Origin: a bacterium
GTDB lineage: Bacteria; Bacteroidota; Bacteroidia; Bacteroidales; Muribaculaceae
NCBI GenBank assembly: GCA_004561555.1
Contig: SFVH01000003.1
Span: 1-64,000 of the forward strand
Length of the DNA: 64,000 nucleotides
Direction of reading: 5' to 3'
Numbering within the stretch: position 1 is the stretch's first letter; each line of letters begins with the position of its first letter. Below the pieces are notes generated by a model. It was not told where the DNA came from and did not search any database. It worked only from the letters and a program-made list of their open reading frames with translations. The position numbers and the translations under genes were made by a program. Below, one piece after another: positions 1 through 9,183 of the stretch.

Positions 1-69
1 CACATAATAATAACCGTCTCTACGCAGACCTTCGAAGTCTTGGATGCCTATCGGAAAACGCTTTGCCAT
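1..69 (-). CDS. AAA-ATPase-like protein, N-terminal fragment cut by window edge
   Basis: Only the first 23 codons are present, reading MAKRFPIGIQDFEGLRRDGY and then YYV. This matches the start I know from the Bacteroidales AAA-ATPase-like/PD-(D/E)XK nuclease-like family, where the next residues normally lead into a P-loop; that part lies outside the window. A Bacteroidota promoter sits just upstream at 91-122, which supports ATG at 67-69 as the start. The family is often multicopy in these genomes and its cellular role is not established. The assignment rests on a short but characteristic segment, so domain content downstream is inferred. Confidence 0.6.
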   Translation of the reverse strand, partial: MAKRFPIGIQDFEGLRRDGYYYV

Positions 70-90
70 AATGCCATAGTTTTGCAATTA

Positions 91-122
91 CAAATATAGT
101 GATAAAACAAACAAATATCAAA
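91..122 (-). promoter_or_regulatory. Bacteroidota promoter for the AAA-ATPase-like gene
   Basis: On the minus strand a -7 box TATATTTG (98-91) is preceded, after 20 bases, by TTTG (122-119). This fits the TTTG-N19-21-TAnnTTTG consensus of the Bacteroidota primary sigma factor. The start codon at 69 lies about 20 bases downstream. Confidence 0.6.
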
Positions 123-149
123 TAATCACAAAACGATTATTAATTGAAA

Positions 150-184
150 AAAGAAAGAAAGGGCAGATACCAAAGTATCCACCC
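150..184 (-). terminator. Intrinsic terminator ending the peptidoglycan-salvage unit
   Basis: Minus-strand RNA forms a 10-bp stem GGGTGGATAC/GTATCTGCCC (two G-U pairs) with loop TTTG at 184-161, followed by TTTCTTTCTTTTTTC. It lies 25 bases past the stop codon of the SGNH hydrolase, the last gene of the leftward salvage cluster. Confidence 0.75.
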
Positions 185-209
185 TTCAGAAATATTTAAA
201 AATAATCAA

Positions 210-875
210 TTACTCATTGACATAAGGAAGCACAGCATCTCGCCATACAAAATAGCCCTCCCCTAACAGATGTAATCCATCATTTGTCAAGCCTTTACGC
301 ATACTTCCAGTTTCAGGATCCACCATCTTGCTAAAAAGATCAATCCAAGTAACCCCTAAACGATTAGCCAATTCTTTGTAACGTACATTAGTATCAATAA
401 TTACCTGCTCTTTACCGGCCATTGCCTTATATCGATTAAAACTATTGTCAATAGGCAAAAGACTCTGCAAATAAATATCAGTAGAAGGAGATACACGCTT
501 AACTTTCATCAACAAATTCTCCATAGCTACAGCCAAACTATCGGCAGAAATATTGTGAGAAATATCGTTAACACCTCCAAGGACAAACAGTTTCGCCGGT
601 TTCCCCTCAAGAATAGGGTCTAACCTATCGTAAAAACCTTGTAATACATCAGAAGAAATGCCACGATTTTTTACATTTGGAAATCCCAACAATTCGTGCC
701 ACTCACAACCATTTGTTTGACTATCACCGAGGAACACTATATCACCCTCCTCAACAGGAAGCGATGCAAACAACGAAGACCTCTGATAATAGAATTCATT
801 ATATTGATACTTCTCTTGAGCAGCGATTGACATAGCGCAGACAGCAACTAAAGCAGCGACAAAAAGTTTTTTCAT
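210..875 (-). CDS. Secreted SGNH/GDSL-family hydrolase
   Basis: A 221-residue protein of the SGNH hydrolase fold. The start at 875 gives a signal peptide (MKKLFVAALVAVCAMSIAAQ), so export is likely; the open frame extends upstream but without signal-like sequence. Block I is FLGDSQ with Ser52 as nucleophile, block III is GGVND at residues 100-104, and block V is DGLHL with Asp199 and His202. Families of this type remove acetyl or acyl groups from carbohydrates. It begins 10 bases after murQ and ends the MurNAc-salvage unit, so a role such as removing O-acetyl groups from peptidoglycan sugars is attractive, but that is inference. Carbohydrate esterase or lysophospholipase-like activity on another substrate is equally possible from sequence. 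Confidence 0.82.
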   Translation of the reverse strand: MKKLFVAALVAVCAMSIAAQEKYQYNEFYYQRSSLFASLPVEEGDIVFLGDSQTNGCEWHELLGFPNVKNRGISSDVLQGFYDRLDPILEGKPAKLFVLGGVNDISHNISADSLAVAMENLLMKVKRVSPSTDIYLQSLLPIDNSFNRYKAMAGKEQVIIDTNVRYKELANRLGVTWIDLFSKMVDPETGSMRKGLTNDGLHLLGEGYFVWRDAVLPYVNE

Positions 876-885
876 AATCGAAATA

Positions 886-1704
886 TTAATGTTCCGAACG
901 ATAAGCGTCAATAGCGACCTTAACCGAGCCGTGGAAAAGAAGTAAGCGCTTAGCTTCATCGTAAGGCAAACCAAGTTCCTCCGATACCATACGCGAGCCA
1001 CGATCGACAAGTTTTGCGTTGGTAAGTTGCATATTGACCATCTTGTTACCCTTCACTCGACCCATTTGAATCATCACTGAAGTTGTAATCATATTACAAA
1101 TCATTTTTTGGCCAGTACCGGATTTCATTCGCGAGCTACCGGTGACATACTCCGGACCCACAATCATCTCAATACCAATTTCAGCGGCTTCCGACACCGG
1201 AGCATCAGGATTGCTGGTAATAGCTGCCGTAAGTAATCCATTCTTACGAGCTTCTTTCAGAGCACCAATCACATATGGAGTTGTGCCCGAAGCAGCAATA
1301 CCGATAACAGTATCTTTCTCATTAATATTATATTCTTGAAGGTCACGCCATCCTTGCAAAGTGTCATCTTCAGCATTTTCAACAGGATTACGCAAAGCAG
1401 TATCACCACCTGCAATAAGACCAATTACCCAACCGGGATCCATACCGAATGTAGGAGGAATTTCCGATGCGTCAAGCACACCGAGACGCCCTGAGGTTCC
1501 TGCTCCGATGTAGAAAATACGACCACCTTTTTTCATTCTTTTTACAATACCTGTGACAAGTTTCTCAATTTGAGGGATAGCCTTTTCTACAGCATCAGCC
1601 ACTTTATGGTCTTCGCGGTTGATATCCTCAAGTATTTCACGCACCGGCTTTTTTTCCAAATCGTTATAGAGCGATGCTTGCTCACTAATTTTTACAAATG
1701 CCAT
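886..1704 (-). CDS. murQ: N-acetylmuramic acid 6-phosphate etherase
   Basis: MurQ hydrolyses the D-lactyl ether of MurNAc-6-phosphate, giving GlcNAc-6-phosphate and D-lactate in the cytoplasm. The 272-residue protein has the SIS-type sugar-phosphate-binding fold; visible hallmarks are YIGAGTSGRLGVLDASEIPP, the IAASGTTPYV loop and VGPEYVTGSSRMKSGTGQK. Length is slightly shorter than the roughly 300 residues of E. coli MurQ, mainly at the C-terminus. It follows the kinase gene by 12 bases and precedes the SGNH hydrolase. The neighbouring kinase, permease and D-lactate dehydrogenase handle its substrate and its second product, so the pathway assignment is strong. Confidence 0.95.
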   Translation of the reverse strand: MAFVKISEQASLYNDLEKKPVREILEDINREDHKVADAVEKAIPQIEKLVTGIVKRMKKGGRIFYIGAGTSGRLGVLDASEIPPTFGMDPGWVIGLIAGGDTALRNPVENAEDDTLQGWRDLQEYNINEKDTVIGIAASGTTPYVIGALKEARKNGLLTAAITSNPDAPVSEAAEIGIEMIVGPEYVTGSSRMKSGTGQKMICNMITTSVMIQMGRVKGNKMVNMQLTNAKLVDRGSRMVSEELGLPYDEAKRLLLFHGSVKVAIDAYRSEH

Positions 1705-1716
1705 AATAGAATAGTT

Positions 1717-2559
1717 TTATTTAGAGTGATATTTAAGCAATCCTTCCATCGGACTCTTAATAACAGTACCGATGGTTATATCAAGAGCTTTGGCAGCTTC
1801 ATCGAGCACCTCGCGATAATAGAAGCCTACCGACCCCACAAAGCTCACAGGTACTTCTTTAAAGTTTGCATAGTTTTCGATATTTCTCACGAAAAATGAC
1901 TTAAACGCATTAAGCACCAAACGATGAATTGCAGGCTCTTCAATATTCTGAATCAAGAACGGAGACAACGATGCCAAGAATCGATTAGGCGCCGGCTTTT
2001 TGTAAACATTCTCAATGATTTTCATTCTATCAAGATTAAACTGCTTTAAAAACTTCTCACACAATTCAGCCGGTAGTTGTTTTTTTAGCACATCACCAAC
2101 AAGTAGCTTTCCAAGGACCGCACCTGAGCCTTCATCGCCAAGTATATATCCCAAGGGTGACACATTGTCACAAATTTTCTCGCCATCATAGTAGCAAGAA
2201 TTCGAACCTGTGCCAAGAATACAAGCGATACCGGGATTTCTTCCGCAAAGAGCGCGAGCGGCAGCAAGAAGGTCAGAATTAACTGAAATCGTAGTTGCCG
2301 AAGGAATTACAGAAGCAATAGAACGGCTAACGTTAGAGCAAATTTCCTCTGAGAGGCATCCCGCGCCATAATAATATACTTCAAAAATTTCCGACCCCTC
2401 CACTTGAGGTTTTAATTCGGTCTCAAATGTAGCACGAATTTTGTCTTCCGGCATTAATAAAGCATTTACACCGGTGGTAAAAAACTGTTTTACCAGTTTA
2501 TCTCCCTTAAGGATACACCAATCAATCTTGGTTGATCCACAATCTGCAATTAGTATCAT
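1717..2559 (-). CDS. murK: BadF/BadG-type sugar kinase, probable MurNAc kinase
   Basis: A 280-residue ASKHA-fold kinase of the BadF/BadG/BcrA/BcrD ATPase family. The phosphate-1 motif is intact (ADCGSTKIDW at the N-terminus), followed by the acidic sugar-binding region, the adenosine and phosphate-2 signature ILGTGSNSCYYDG, and GYILGDEGSGA. In Tannerella forsythia a kinase of this family encoded with murT and murQ phosphorylates MurNAc to MurNAc-6-phosphate; the same arrangement here (murT 2 bases upstream, murQ 12 bases downstream) makes that the best call. GlcNAc kinase activity is the main alternative. A paralogue with a less canonical phosphate loop lies at 16188-17036. Confidence 0.85.
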   Translation of the reverse strand: MILIADCGSTKIDWCILKGDKLVKQFFTTGVNALLMPEDKIRATFETELKPQVEGSEIFEVYYYGAGCLSEEICSNVSRSIASVIPSATTISVNSDLLAAARALCGRNPGIACILGTGSNSCYYDGEKICDNVSPLGYILGDEGSGAVLGKLLVGDVLKKQLPAELCEKFLKQFNLDRMKIIENVYKKPAPNRFLASLSPFLIQNIEEPAIHRLVLNAFKSFFVRNIENYANFKEVPVSFVGSVGFYYREVLDEAAKALDITIGTVIKSPMEGLLKYHSK

Positions 2560-2561
2560 AT

Positions 2562-3800
2562 TTAAATTTTTATATATATTTTCTTTTTATAAAGTACATA
2601 TCCAATTGACCAATTAATACCGATAAAAATCAATGCATAAAGCAATGATGCGAAAGTGCGGTCGGATACCAAAGGCACAAGAGTTTCATCATAAAGCCAT
2701 ACATGGATAGTGTGACCCAATAAAGGCACGGTGTTAAATAAAATGCCGAGGACACCTCCAAGTACATACATAAACAATGGATTCACTCCAAAAGCTTCAA
2801 AGAAACGAGTCCATTTTTTAAAACCTTTCACATCGATGACAAGAATAAGGATAGCCAACAAACTTGCAGCCATACCACAAGTGAGCATAGCAAACGTAGG
2901 AGTCCACAGTTTTTTGCTCAACGGCATACCATAGCTCAGAAGCCAACCGGCTGCCATCAAGATTGTACCGATAACGAGCAATTTCTCCATACGTTCGCGA
3001 TTATCTTTCAAGGTAACGACAAAATAGCCACAACAGAAACCGATAAGCACATGAGCTATTGATGGAAGAGTGCTCAATAATCCCTCAGGGTCAATCGGCA
3101 ATGTGCGTGTTTCCGACAAAGCGAGCGAATAAGGACTGCCTTGAGCCACAGAGTCGGTGACATTAGTAACTGTGTCACGATAGAGGTGGGCATCACCTAT
3201 CACAGCGTGGTCAACTACATATACTATATTGTCGAGTGAAAATTCCAATCCGTTAAATGCCAACAATAACCCGGCATAAACCACAAAAATCGAGGCGATA
3301 ATCCAAGGGATAAACTTGTGACGCACGGATATTGCCACAATAGCGGCGGCACAATAACACAAAGCCAACCGTGGCATCACACCCAAGATGCGTAATGTAG
3401 AGAAACTATTGGCAGCATTAAGGATTCGTTCTCCAAGAGGTAATGCTTCGTCGGCACGTGCCAACCCATAACAAAATCTACTGAACCAAGCTATGCCTAA
3501 ACCAATAAGGAAAATGACAATCGTACGCTTTACAATTTTTACGAGCGTAGCATGCGAGTAAGAGAAATTATACTTTCTCATCGAGATATAGGTAGAAATA
3601 CCCATAATAAACATAAAGAACGGGAACACCAAATCGGTAGGAGTCAAACCGAACCAACTTGCATGCTCCAACGGGGCATAAATAGCGCCCCACGAACCGG
3701 GATTGTTTACCATAATCATTCCTGCAATAGTAATTCCTCGCAGAATGTCTATTGCAAGAATGCGGCTCTTAGTTTTTTTCAAAGTTACGGCGTTTTCCAT
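2562..3800 (-). CDS. murT: MurT-type inner-membrane MurNAc permease (DUF5009/COG4299)
   Basis: A 412-residue integral membrane protein with about ten to eleven hydrophobic segments. It opens with the family signature AIDILRGITIAGMIMVNNPG and continues with PTDLVFPFFMFIMGISTY, as in heparan-alpha-glucosaminide N-acetyltransferase-like (DUF1624/DUF5009) proteins. In T. forsythia a protein of this class, MurT, imports MurNAc across the inner membrane, and its gene sits with murK and murQ as it does here. The gene abuts the D-lactate dehydrogenase gene (3 bases) and the kinase gene (2 bases), so co-translation is likely. Acyl transfer to a sugar is the alternative role suggested by the wider family. 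Confidence 0.82.
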   Translation of the reverse strand: MENAVTLKKTKSRILAIDILRGITIAGMIMVNNPGSWGAIYAPLEHASWFGLTPTDLVFPFFMFIMGISTYISMRKYNFSYSHATLVKIVKRTIVIFLIGLGIAWFSRFCYGLARADEALPLGERILNAANSFSTLRILGVMPRLALCYCAAAIVAISVRHKFIPWIIASIFVVYAGLLLAFNGLEFSLDNIVYVVDHAVIGDAHLYRDTVTNVTDSVAQGSPYSLALSETRTLPIDPEGLLSTLPSIAHVLIGFCCGYFVVTLKDNRERMEKLLVIGTILMAAGWLLSYGMPLSKKLWTPTFAMLTCGMAASLLAILILVIDVKGFKKWTRFFEAFGVNPLFMYVLGGVLGILFNTVPLLGHTIHVWLYDETLVPLVSDRTFASLLYALIFIGINWSIGYVLYKKKIYIKI

Positions 3801-3803
3801 ACA

Positions 3804-6587
3804 TTATAATTTTTCTGTAGAACATTCATCAACTAAATAAGCAATCGACTTATAAGGGATACCTCCATTAAGAGTCAATCCTATTTCGCAAGTTCTACTA
3901 TTAGAGTATCCTCGTTTCACACCTGCTTTTTCCAATTGAGAGCGAAGTTTGCGTAACGCATAACGATTTACCTCAGGCTTGGTAAACCCTTTATCACCGG
4001 CAAACCCACAACATCCCACCTCTTCCGGAATAATCACTTTTTTGGCACACAAACGCGCCAAGGCTTCAAATTTCTGTTGAAGGCACATGTGTCGGGAAGA
4101 ACAAGTGATATGAAGAGCAACAGGCTCATCGATTGGCGAGAAATGCAACCTCGGTGCTATAAACTCATAAATAAACTCAACAGGCTCATATAGTCGTAAT
4201 CCTTTAATTACGTTTTTCATACGATGCAGACAAGGGCTTTGGTCGCACACCACAGGATATTCGCCACCATTTGAAGCCTCAAGCAAAGCCATTTCAAGCT
4301 CTTTCGATTTTCGGTCGGCAATTTCAGGCATACCTTTACTTTCCCAAATCGTGCCACAACACAATTTATCCATATTCTTAGGGAAAATCACTTCATATCC
4401 GGCTTTCTGCATCAGCTTCACCATCTTTTCCAAAAGTGGCATATCATCGTGTTTTGACTTCCCCATAGTCTGATTGATGCAACTCGGGAAATATACCACC
4501 TTCAATTCCTTAGTCTTCACATCAAGATTGTGAGGATAGTAAGCCATCGGGAATGCCGACGACCACAACGGCAATCCTATAGCCGACATTGCATTACCCA
4601 CGGCATCTACAGCCTTATCACCTATCACCGAATGCAATGCGCTTGCCACGCTCAACATCGGACGCATTGCCGATTTTATACCGGCAAAATGATTAGCGAC
4701 AAAATCACCGGTCTTATAACCGAGACTACCTTTAGGCAGCTTAGCCTCTCGTAGCTCATGGACAAGCTCGCCGGTATTAATATTCATCGGACAAGAAGTG
4801 CTACACAATCCGTCACCTGCACAACTCGACACTCCTAATTTATAAAATGCCGATTCGAGCGATTTCAATCGAGCCGGATTTTCACCTGATGAGCGCAACC
4901 GAGATATTTCACGTTGCACCACAATGCGCTGGCGTGATGATAAAGTCAAACCACAAGTCAAACAATTACGCTCACAAAACCCACATTCGATACAGCGGTC
5001 AACGAGAGGGTTAGCCAATGGGAGGGGTTTGATATTCTTCACATAACACTCAGGGTCGTCATTGAATATAACACCCGGATTGAGAAGATTTTTCGGGTCG
5101 AAGAGAGTTTTCACTCTCGTCATTATATTGAATGCCTTTTCGCCCCATTCAGCCTTAACGAATGGAGCCATATTTCTACCGGTGCCATGCTCGGCTTTTA
5201 GCGAGCCGTCATATTTATCAACGACAAGATGCTCAACCTCCTTCATAAGATTCTTGTATCGCTCCACATTCTCATCAGAATCAAACGACTGCGAAATAAT
5301 GAAGTGGTAGTTACCTTCAAGAGCATGCCCATAGATGCAAGCATCATCATATCCGTAGCGCTCAAGCATTTCAGCAAGGTCAGCGGTAGCTTCAGGCAGA
5401 TTCTCGATGTGGAAAGCCACATCTTCGATAAGCACTGTAGTGCCCAATGGTCGAGTGCCTCCCACAGAGGGGAAAATACCGGCACGTATAGCCCAATATT
5501 TTGAATATTCTTCAGGCTTGTCGGTGAAATATGCCGGCTTAAACAAATCAAAAGGCTCAAGGATGTTTTTGATAGCCTCAATATTGGTTTGCAGCTCTTC
5601 CTTGCTGTCAGCCTTAGTTTCGGTAAGCACTGCAGTAAGCCCCACCCCGGTGGTGTCGTTAACACTTGATAGCGATTTTTTGTCAAGGAGTTCGGCACTA
5701 AACACCGGACCCTTTTTCATTGCCACCACAGCACGACAAGCATCTTTAATATCCTTGAAATAAAGCATTCCGCTTGCAGAATGAGGATAGAGATGACCGG
5801 TCTTCATAGTCACTTCGCTCATAAAAGCGAGCGTACCTTCAGAACCTACCATCAAGTGAGCAATAATGTCAAAGGGGTCGGAAAATCTCACAAACGGCAA
5901 TATATTCAATCCTGTAACGTTTTTGATTGAATATTTATAGTTTATACGTTTTGTAAGTTCTTCATCGGCAAGAATTTCGTCTCTGATTGATTCTATAGTC
6001 TCAATAAAATCCGGATACTTCTCGGCAAAATGTCGGCGACTCTCAGCATCCCCTGTGTCGAGCACCGTACCGTCAGAGAGAACGATACGCATGGATAGCA
6101 ACTCACGGTCGCTGTTTGCATGGGTGCCGCAATTCATGCCTGAAGCATTATTAATGACAATACCGCCTACCATTGCCGAATTTTTTGAAGCCGGGTCGGG
6201 CGAGAAGATTCGTCCATAAGGCTTGAGAATTTGATTCACTCGTTCACCGATAATACCGGGTTGCAATGTGATTGAGCTTGCATCGGAAGAAATCTTATAA
6301 TTCTCCCAATGCTTGCCTGCAACAATAAGAATTGAATCACTTATTGACTGTCCGGAAAGACTTGTGCCGGCAGCACGAAATGTTGACGGCAAGCCCAAAC
6401 GATTAGCTGTCGCCAATAGTTGCGACACCTCCGCTTCATCTTTTGCCCTAACCACAATCTGTGGCACCAAACGGTAGAAACCCGCATCGGTACCCCAAGC
6501 GAGGCAACGGAGGTCATCGGTATAAATGCGACTATCGGGAATAAATGCTCGTATCTCTTTTAAATACGACAGATAGGCTTTTTTCAT
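3804..6587 (-). CDS. FAD/Fe-S D-lactate dehydrogenase (Dld-type, with CCG domains)
   Basis: A 927-residue membrane-associated-type oxidoreductase. Order: N-terminal FAD-binding-4 domain (FRAAGTSLSGQ, VGGIVINNASGMNCGTHAN), FAD-oxidase C domain, a ferredoxin-like region with CIECGFCERNC near residue 535 and CAGDGLCSTSCP near 595, and two cysteine-rich CCG motifs (KLCCGTIWESKG near 744, VGCCGFAGDKG near 860). This architecture is that of quinone-linked D-lactate or glycolate dehydrogenases with fused GlpC-like subunits. MurQ, encoded three genes downstream, releases D-lactate, so D-lactate is the likely substrate; a different 2-hydroxyacid cannot be excluded. NamZ lies 2 bases upstream and murT 3 bases downstream, so it is embedded in the salvage operon rather than merely adjacent. 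Confidence 0.85.
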   Translation of the reverse strand: MKKAYLSYLKEIRAFIPDSRIYTDDLRCLAWGTDAGFYRLVPQIVVRAKDEAEVSQLLATANRLGLPSTFRAAGTSLSGQSISDSILIVAGKHWENYKISSDASSITLQPGIIGERVNQILKPYGRIFSPDPASKNSAMVGGIVINNASGMNCGTHANSDRELLSMRIVLSDGTVLDTGDAESRRHFAEKYPDFIETIESIRDEILADEELTKRINYKYSIKNVTGLNILPFVRFSDPFDIIAHLMVGSEGTLAFMSEVTMKTGHLYPHSASGMLYFKDIKDACRAVVAMKKGPVFSAELLDKKSLSSVNDTTGVGLTAVLTETKADSKEELQTNIEAIKNILEPFDLFKPAYFTDKPEEYSKYWAIRAGIFPSVGGTRPLGTTVLIEDVAFHIENLPEATADLAEMLERYGYDDACIYGHALEGNYHFIISQSFDSDENVERYKNLMKEVEHLVVDKYDGSLKAEHGTGRNMAPFVKAEWGEKAFNIMTRVKTLFDPKNLLNPGVIFNDDPECYVKNIKPLPLANPLVDRCIECGFCERNCLTCGLTLSSRQRIVVQREISRLRSSGENPARLKSLESAFYKLGVSSCAGDGLCSTSCPMNINTGELVHELREAKLPKGSLGYKTGDFVANHFAGIKSAMRPMLSVASALHSVIGDKAVDAVGNAMSAIGLPLWSSAFPMAYYPHNLDVKTKELKVVYFPSCINQTMGKSKHDDMPLLEKMVKLMQKAGYEVIFPKNMDKLCCGTIWESKGMPEIADRKSKELEMALLEASNGGEYPVVCDQSPCLHRMKNVIKGLRLYEPVEFIYEFIAPRLHFSPIDEPVALHITCSSRHMCLQQKFEALARLCAKKVIIPEEVGCCGFAGDKGFTKPEVNRYALRKLRSQLEKAGVKRGYSNSRTCEIGLTLNGGIPYKSIAYLVDECSTEKL

Positions 6588-6589
6588 CT

Positions 6590-7831
6590 TTATTTGTATA
6601 AATAATACTGCGAGGATTTAGCTTTAAAAGCATCCAAATCCTTTTTCCAATAATCAATCATATCAGCCACCTTATAGTTTTTGCAGAAAAGGAGGCGAAT
6701 TTGGTCGGTGCCCATAACCTTGTCAAACATACCGTAACCACGTTCTTTGTTAGCATCAAAGATTTTGGCGTCGGGATACAGGCGATGAAGCTCTTGCATA
6801 AAATAGAACTGGCATAAAGTAAGCTCAGCTTTATCAAGGTCAGTGATATATACTTCCACTCCATGTACTTCTTTCAACTCTTTGTTGGCTTCAGGACCGA
6901 CCTTGAAAAAAGGCTTGTAGTTAATTGGACGGAACTTATATCCCGGCAAGTTAAGAGCATTCATAGCGTCAGCCATCTTGTCGGCATCAATATAAGTTTC
7001 TGCGAAACATTGAAACGGCAAGGTATAACCGATACCGGTGTTAAAAGCATAAAGCTCACCGACGACACCCGAGACGGCATAAAATGCAGCGTTCTCAGGA
7101 GTAGGGATTTGTGGAGAAGGAGCTACCCAGGGAAGACCGGTGTCGCGAAATTTCATAGAACGATTCCAACCATCCATCTTAATAACGGTGAGTTTGGCTT
7201 TCTTTGCAATCACACCTTCTTCATTGAGATATGTTGCCAATTCGCCGGGGGTAAGTCCATAAAGATAAGGGATGGCATATTTGCTGACCATAGAGAAATA
7301 GCCATCTTCCACTACGTTACCCTCCACCTTGTAACCACCGAGGGGATTCGGACGGTCGAGCACCATAAATTCTTTGTCGTTTTCGGCACATGCCTCCATA
7401 CACATACCCATCGTGGCATAGAAAGTGTAGCTACGACAGCCAATATCTTGGATGTCATATACAAGCACATCAATGTCTTTTAGCATTTCGGGAGTAGGCT
7501 TGTGGGTCTTGCCATATAGAGAATAAGTCTTTACGCCGGTTTTGGGGTCTACAGCATCGCTGACGGCATCTCCGGCATGGGCATTACCGCGAACTCCATG
7601 TTCGGGACCATACAATGCCACCAACTTCACTCCCGGGGCTTCATTAATGATATCGACCGTTGATTTGAGGTTGCTATCTACGCCCGAAGGATTGGTCACC
7701 AACCCCACGCGCTTGCCTTGCAACTCTCGAAAACCGCCATCGCGAAGCACTTCCACTCCGGTTTTCACATGAGCAAAAGCCATCACAGCTAAAGCATACA
7801 AAAAAACTGACAATATTATTTTTTTCATCAT
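6590..7831 (-). CDS. namZ: Exo-beta-N-acetylmuramidase NamZ-like (DUF1343, GH171)
   Basis: A 413-residue secreted protein of the DUF1343 family, whose characterised members (NamZ of Bacillus subtilis and T. forsythia homologues) cleave terminal MurNAc from the non-reducing end of peptidoglycan glycans or MurNAc-GlcNAc. The signal peptide covers about residues 1-21. Family hallmarks are VGLVTNPSGVD, LVALYGPEHGVRG near residues 68-80, VYDIQDIGCRSYTFY, and VLDRPNPLGG. Two in-frame ATGs (7831 and 7828) are possible starts. It would supply free MurNAc for MurT in the periplasm. It sits between the AmpG-type permease and the D-lactate dehydrogenase. Confidence 0.9.
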   Translation of the reverse strand: MMKKIILSVFLYALAVMAFAHVKTGVEVLRDGGFRELQGKRVGLVTNPSGVDSNLKSTVDIINEAPGVKLVALYGPEHGVRGNAHAGDAVSDAVDPKTGVKTYSLYGKTHKPTPEMLKDIDVLVYDIQDIGCRSYTFYATMGMCMEACAENDKEFMVLDRPNPLGGYKVEGNVVEDGYFSMVSKYAIPYLYGLTPGELATYLNEEGVIAKKAKLTVIKMDGWNRSMKFRDTGLPWVAPSPQIPTPENAAFYAVSGVVGELYAFNTGIGYTLPFQCFAETYIDADKMADAMNALNLPGYKFRPINYKPFFKVGPEANKELKEVHGVEVYITDLDKAELTLCQFYFMQELHRLYPDAKIFDANKERGYGMFDKVMGTDQIRLLFCKNYKVADMIDYWKKDLDAFKAKSSQYYLYK

Positions 7832-7839
7832 TCTATCAA

Positions 7840-9174
7840 TTATTTTTCTTTCTTACCGTAATTGGGGTCAATTTCCTTATCAACCAAATAAGTCACTATA
7901 AGCGTAGCGATACAGCACGCCATCACCATCCAGAAGAAATTTACATAGCCTATAGCTTCTTCGATGTAACCTGCCACAAAACCCGGGAGCATCATACTCA
8001 ATGCCATAAATGCCGTACAAATAGCATAGTGAGAAGTCTTAAACTCGCCTTCGGAGAAATACATCATATAAAGCATATATGCAGTGAAACCGAAACCATA
8101 GCCGAATTGTTCGATACAAACAGCAATACTGATAATTATTTGGTCGGCGGGTTGGAACATCGCAAGATAAACGAAAGTAATACAAGGCAACGTCATGCAG
8201 GCAGCCATCGTCCACAACGATTTCTTCAAGCCTAAACGAGAAGCGAACACACCGCCGACAATACCTCCACCAAGAAGGGCTATCACACCAAATGTGCCAT
8301 AGACAAGACCTACCACATCAGTATCCAATCCCAAGCCACCTTCTTTTACGGGATGTACGAGAAACGGCTGACAAAGCTTGATAAGGAAGCCTTCCGGCAA
8401 ACGATAAAGCAACATAAATGCAATAGCGAGGAGCACGCCGGGCTTCTTAACAAACGACACAAACGAGTTGCCGAATTCCTTCAAACCGGTAGCAAAATCC
8501 ACCTTCTCGTTTTCAGCAAGGCGAGGACGGTCGTCTTTAGAGCGAGGCAGAAGGAAGGTGTGATACATTGTAACCAAGAAGAACACCGCAGCACTAACAC
8601 CCAACGTCACCTGCCATGAAAACGAGATGTCTTTTGTATCTTTTTCAATAACACCGGCAATATAGACAAGCACACCTTGACCAAACACCGAAGCAATGCG
8701 ATAGAATGTGCTTCTCACGCCGATAAATGCAGCTTGACTGCTCGGATTGTGAGCAATCATATAGTACCCGTCGGCAGCGATGTCGTGGGTGGCTGAAGCA
8801 AATGCCGAAATGATAAACAATATTAGAGTCAGAGTGAACATACTGATTGGTGTATGCCCTTCGGCAATCATTGCAGCATCAGGCTTTGGCAATGTGAGTG
8901 TAAGCAGTATCATTAATGCCGTCATTATCACTTGCATTGAAATAATCCACCAACGTTTGGTTTTGACCACATCAACAAGCGGACCCCACAGTCCTTTTAG
9001 GAACCAAGGGAAATATAATAGTGTAGTAAAAAATGCCATATCACCATTGGGCACCCCCATCTTGGTGAACATCATCACCGAAATATTATTCACCACAAAA
9101 TATGGTACACCCTCAGCAAAATACAAGGTCGGCACCCAAAACCATGGCGACAGTTTTTTATCAGAAGTTTTCAT
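7840..9174 (-). CDS. ampG: AmpG-type muropeptide permease (MFS)
   Basis: A 444-residue major facilitator with about twelve membrane helices. The N-terminal segment SPWFWVPTLYFAEGVPYFVV and the SATHDIAADGYYM motif are typical of the AmpG branch, which brings GlcNAc-anhydroMurNAc and its peptides into the cytoplasm. It lies 9 bases after the SpoIID-like gene and 8 bases before namZ. Having both this and a MurT-type permease in one unit suggests two import routes: disaccharide muropeptides and free MurNAc. The exact substrate cannot be read from sequence. Confidence 0.85.
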   Translation of the reverse strand: MKTSDKKLSPWFWVPTLYFAEGVPYFVVNNISVMMFTKMGVPNGDMAFFTTLLYFPWFLKGLWGPLVDVVKTKRWWIISMQVIMTALMILLTLTLPKPDAAMIAEGHTPISMFTLTLILFIISAFASATHDIAADGYYMIAHNPSSQAAFIGVRSTFYRIASVFGQGVLVYIAGVIEKDTKDISFSWQVTLGVSAAVFFLVTMYHTFLLPRSKDDRPRLAENEKVDFATGLKEFGNSFVSFVKKPGVLLAIAFMLLYRLPEGFLIKLCQPFLVHPVKEGGLGLDTDVVGLVYGTFGVIALLGGGIVGGVFASRLGLKKSLWTMAACMTLPCITFVYLAMFQPADQIIISIAVCIEQFGYGFGFTAYMLYMMYFSEGEFKTSHYAICTAFMALSMMLPGFVAGYIEEAIGYVNFFWMVMACCIATLIVTYLVDKEIDPNYGKKEK

Positions 9175-9183
9175 GTCAGGATT

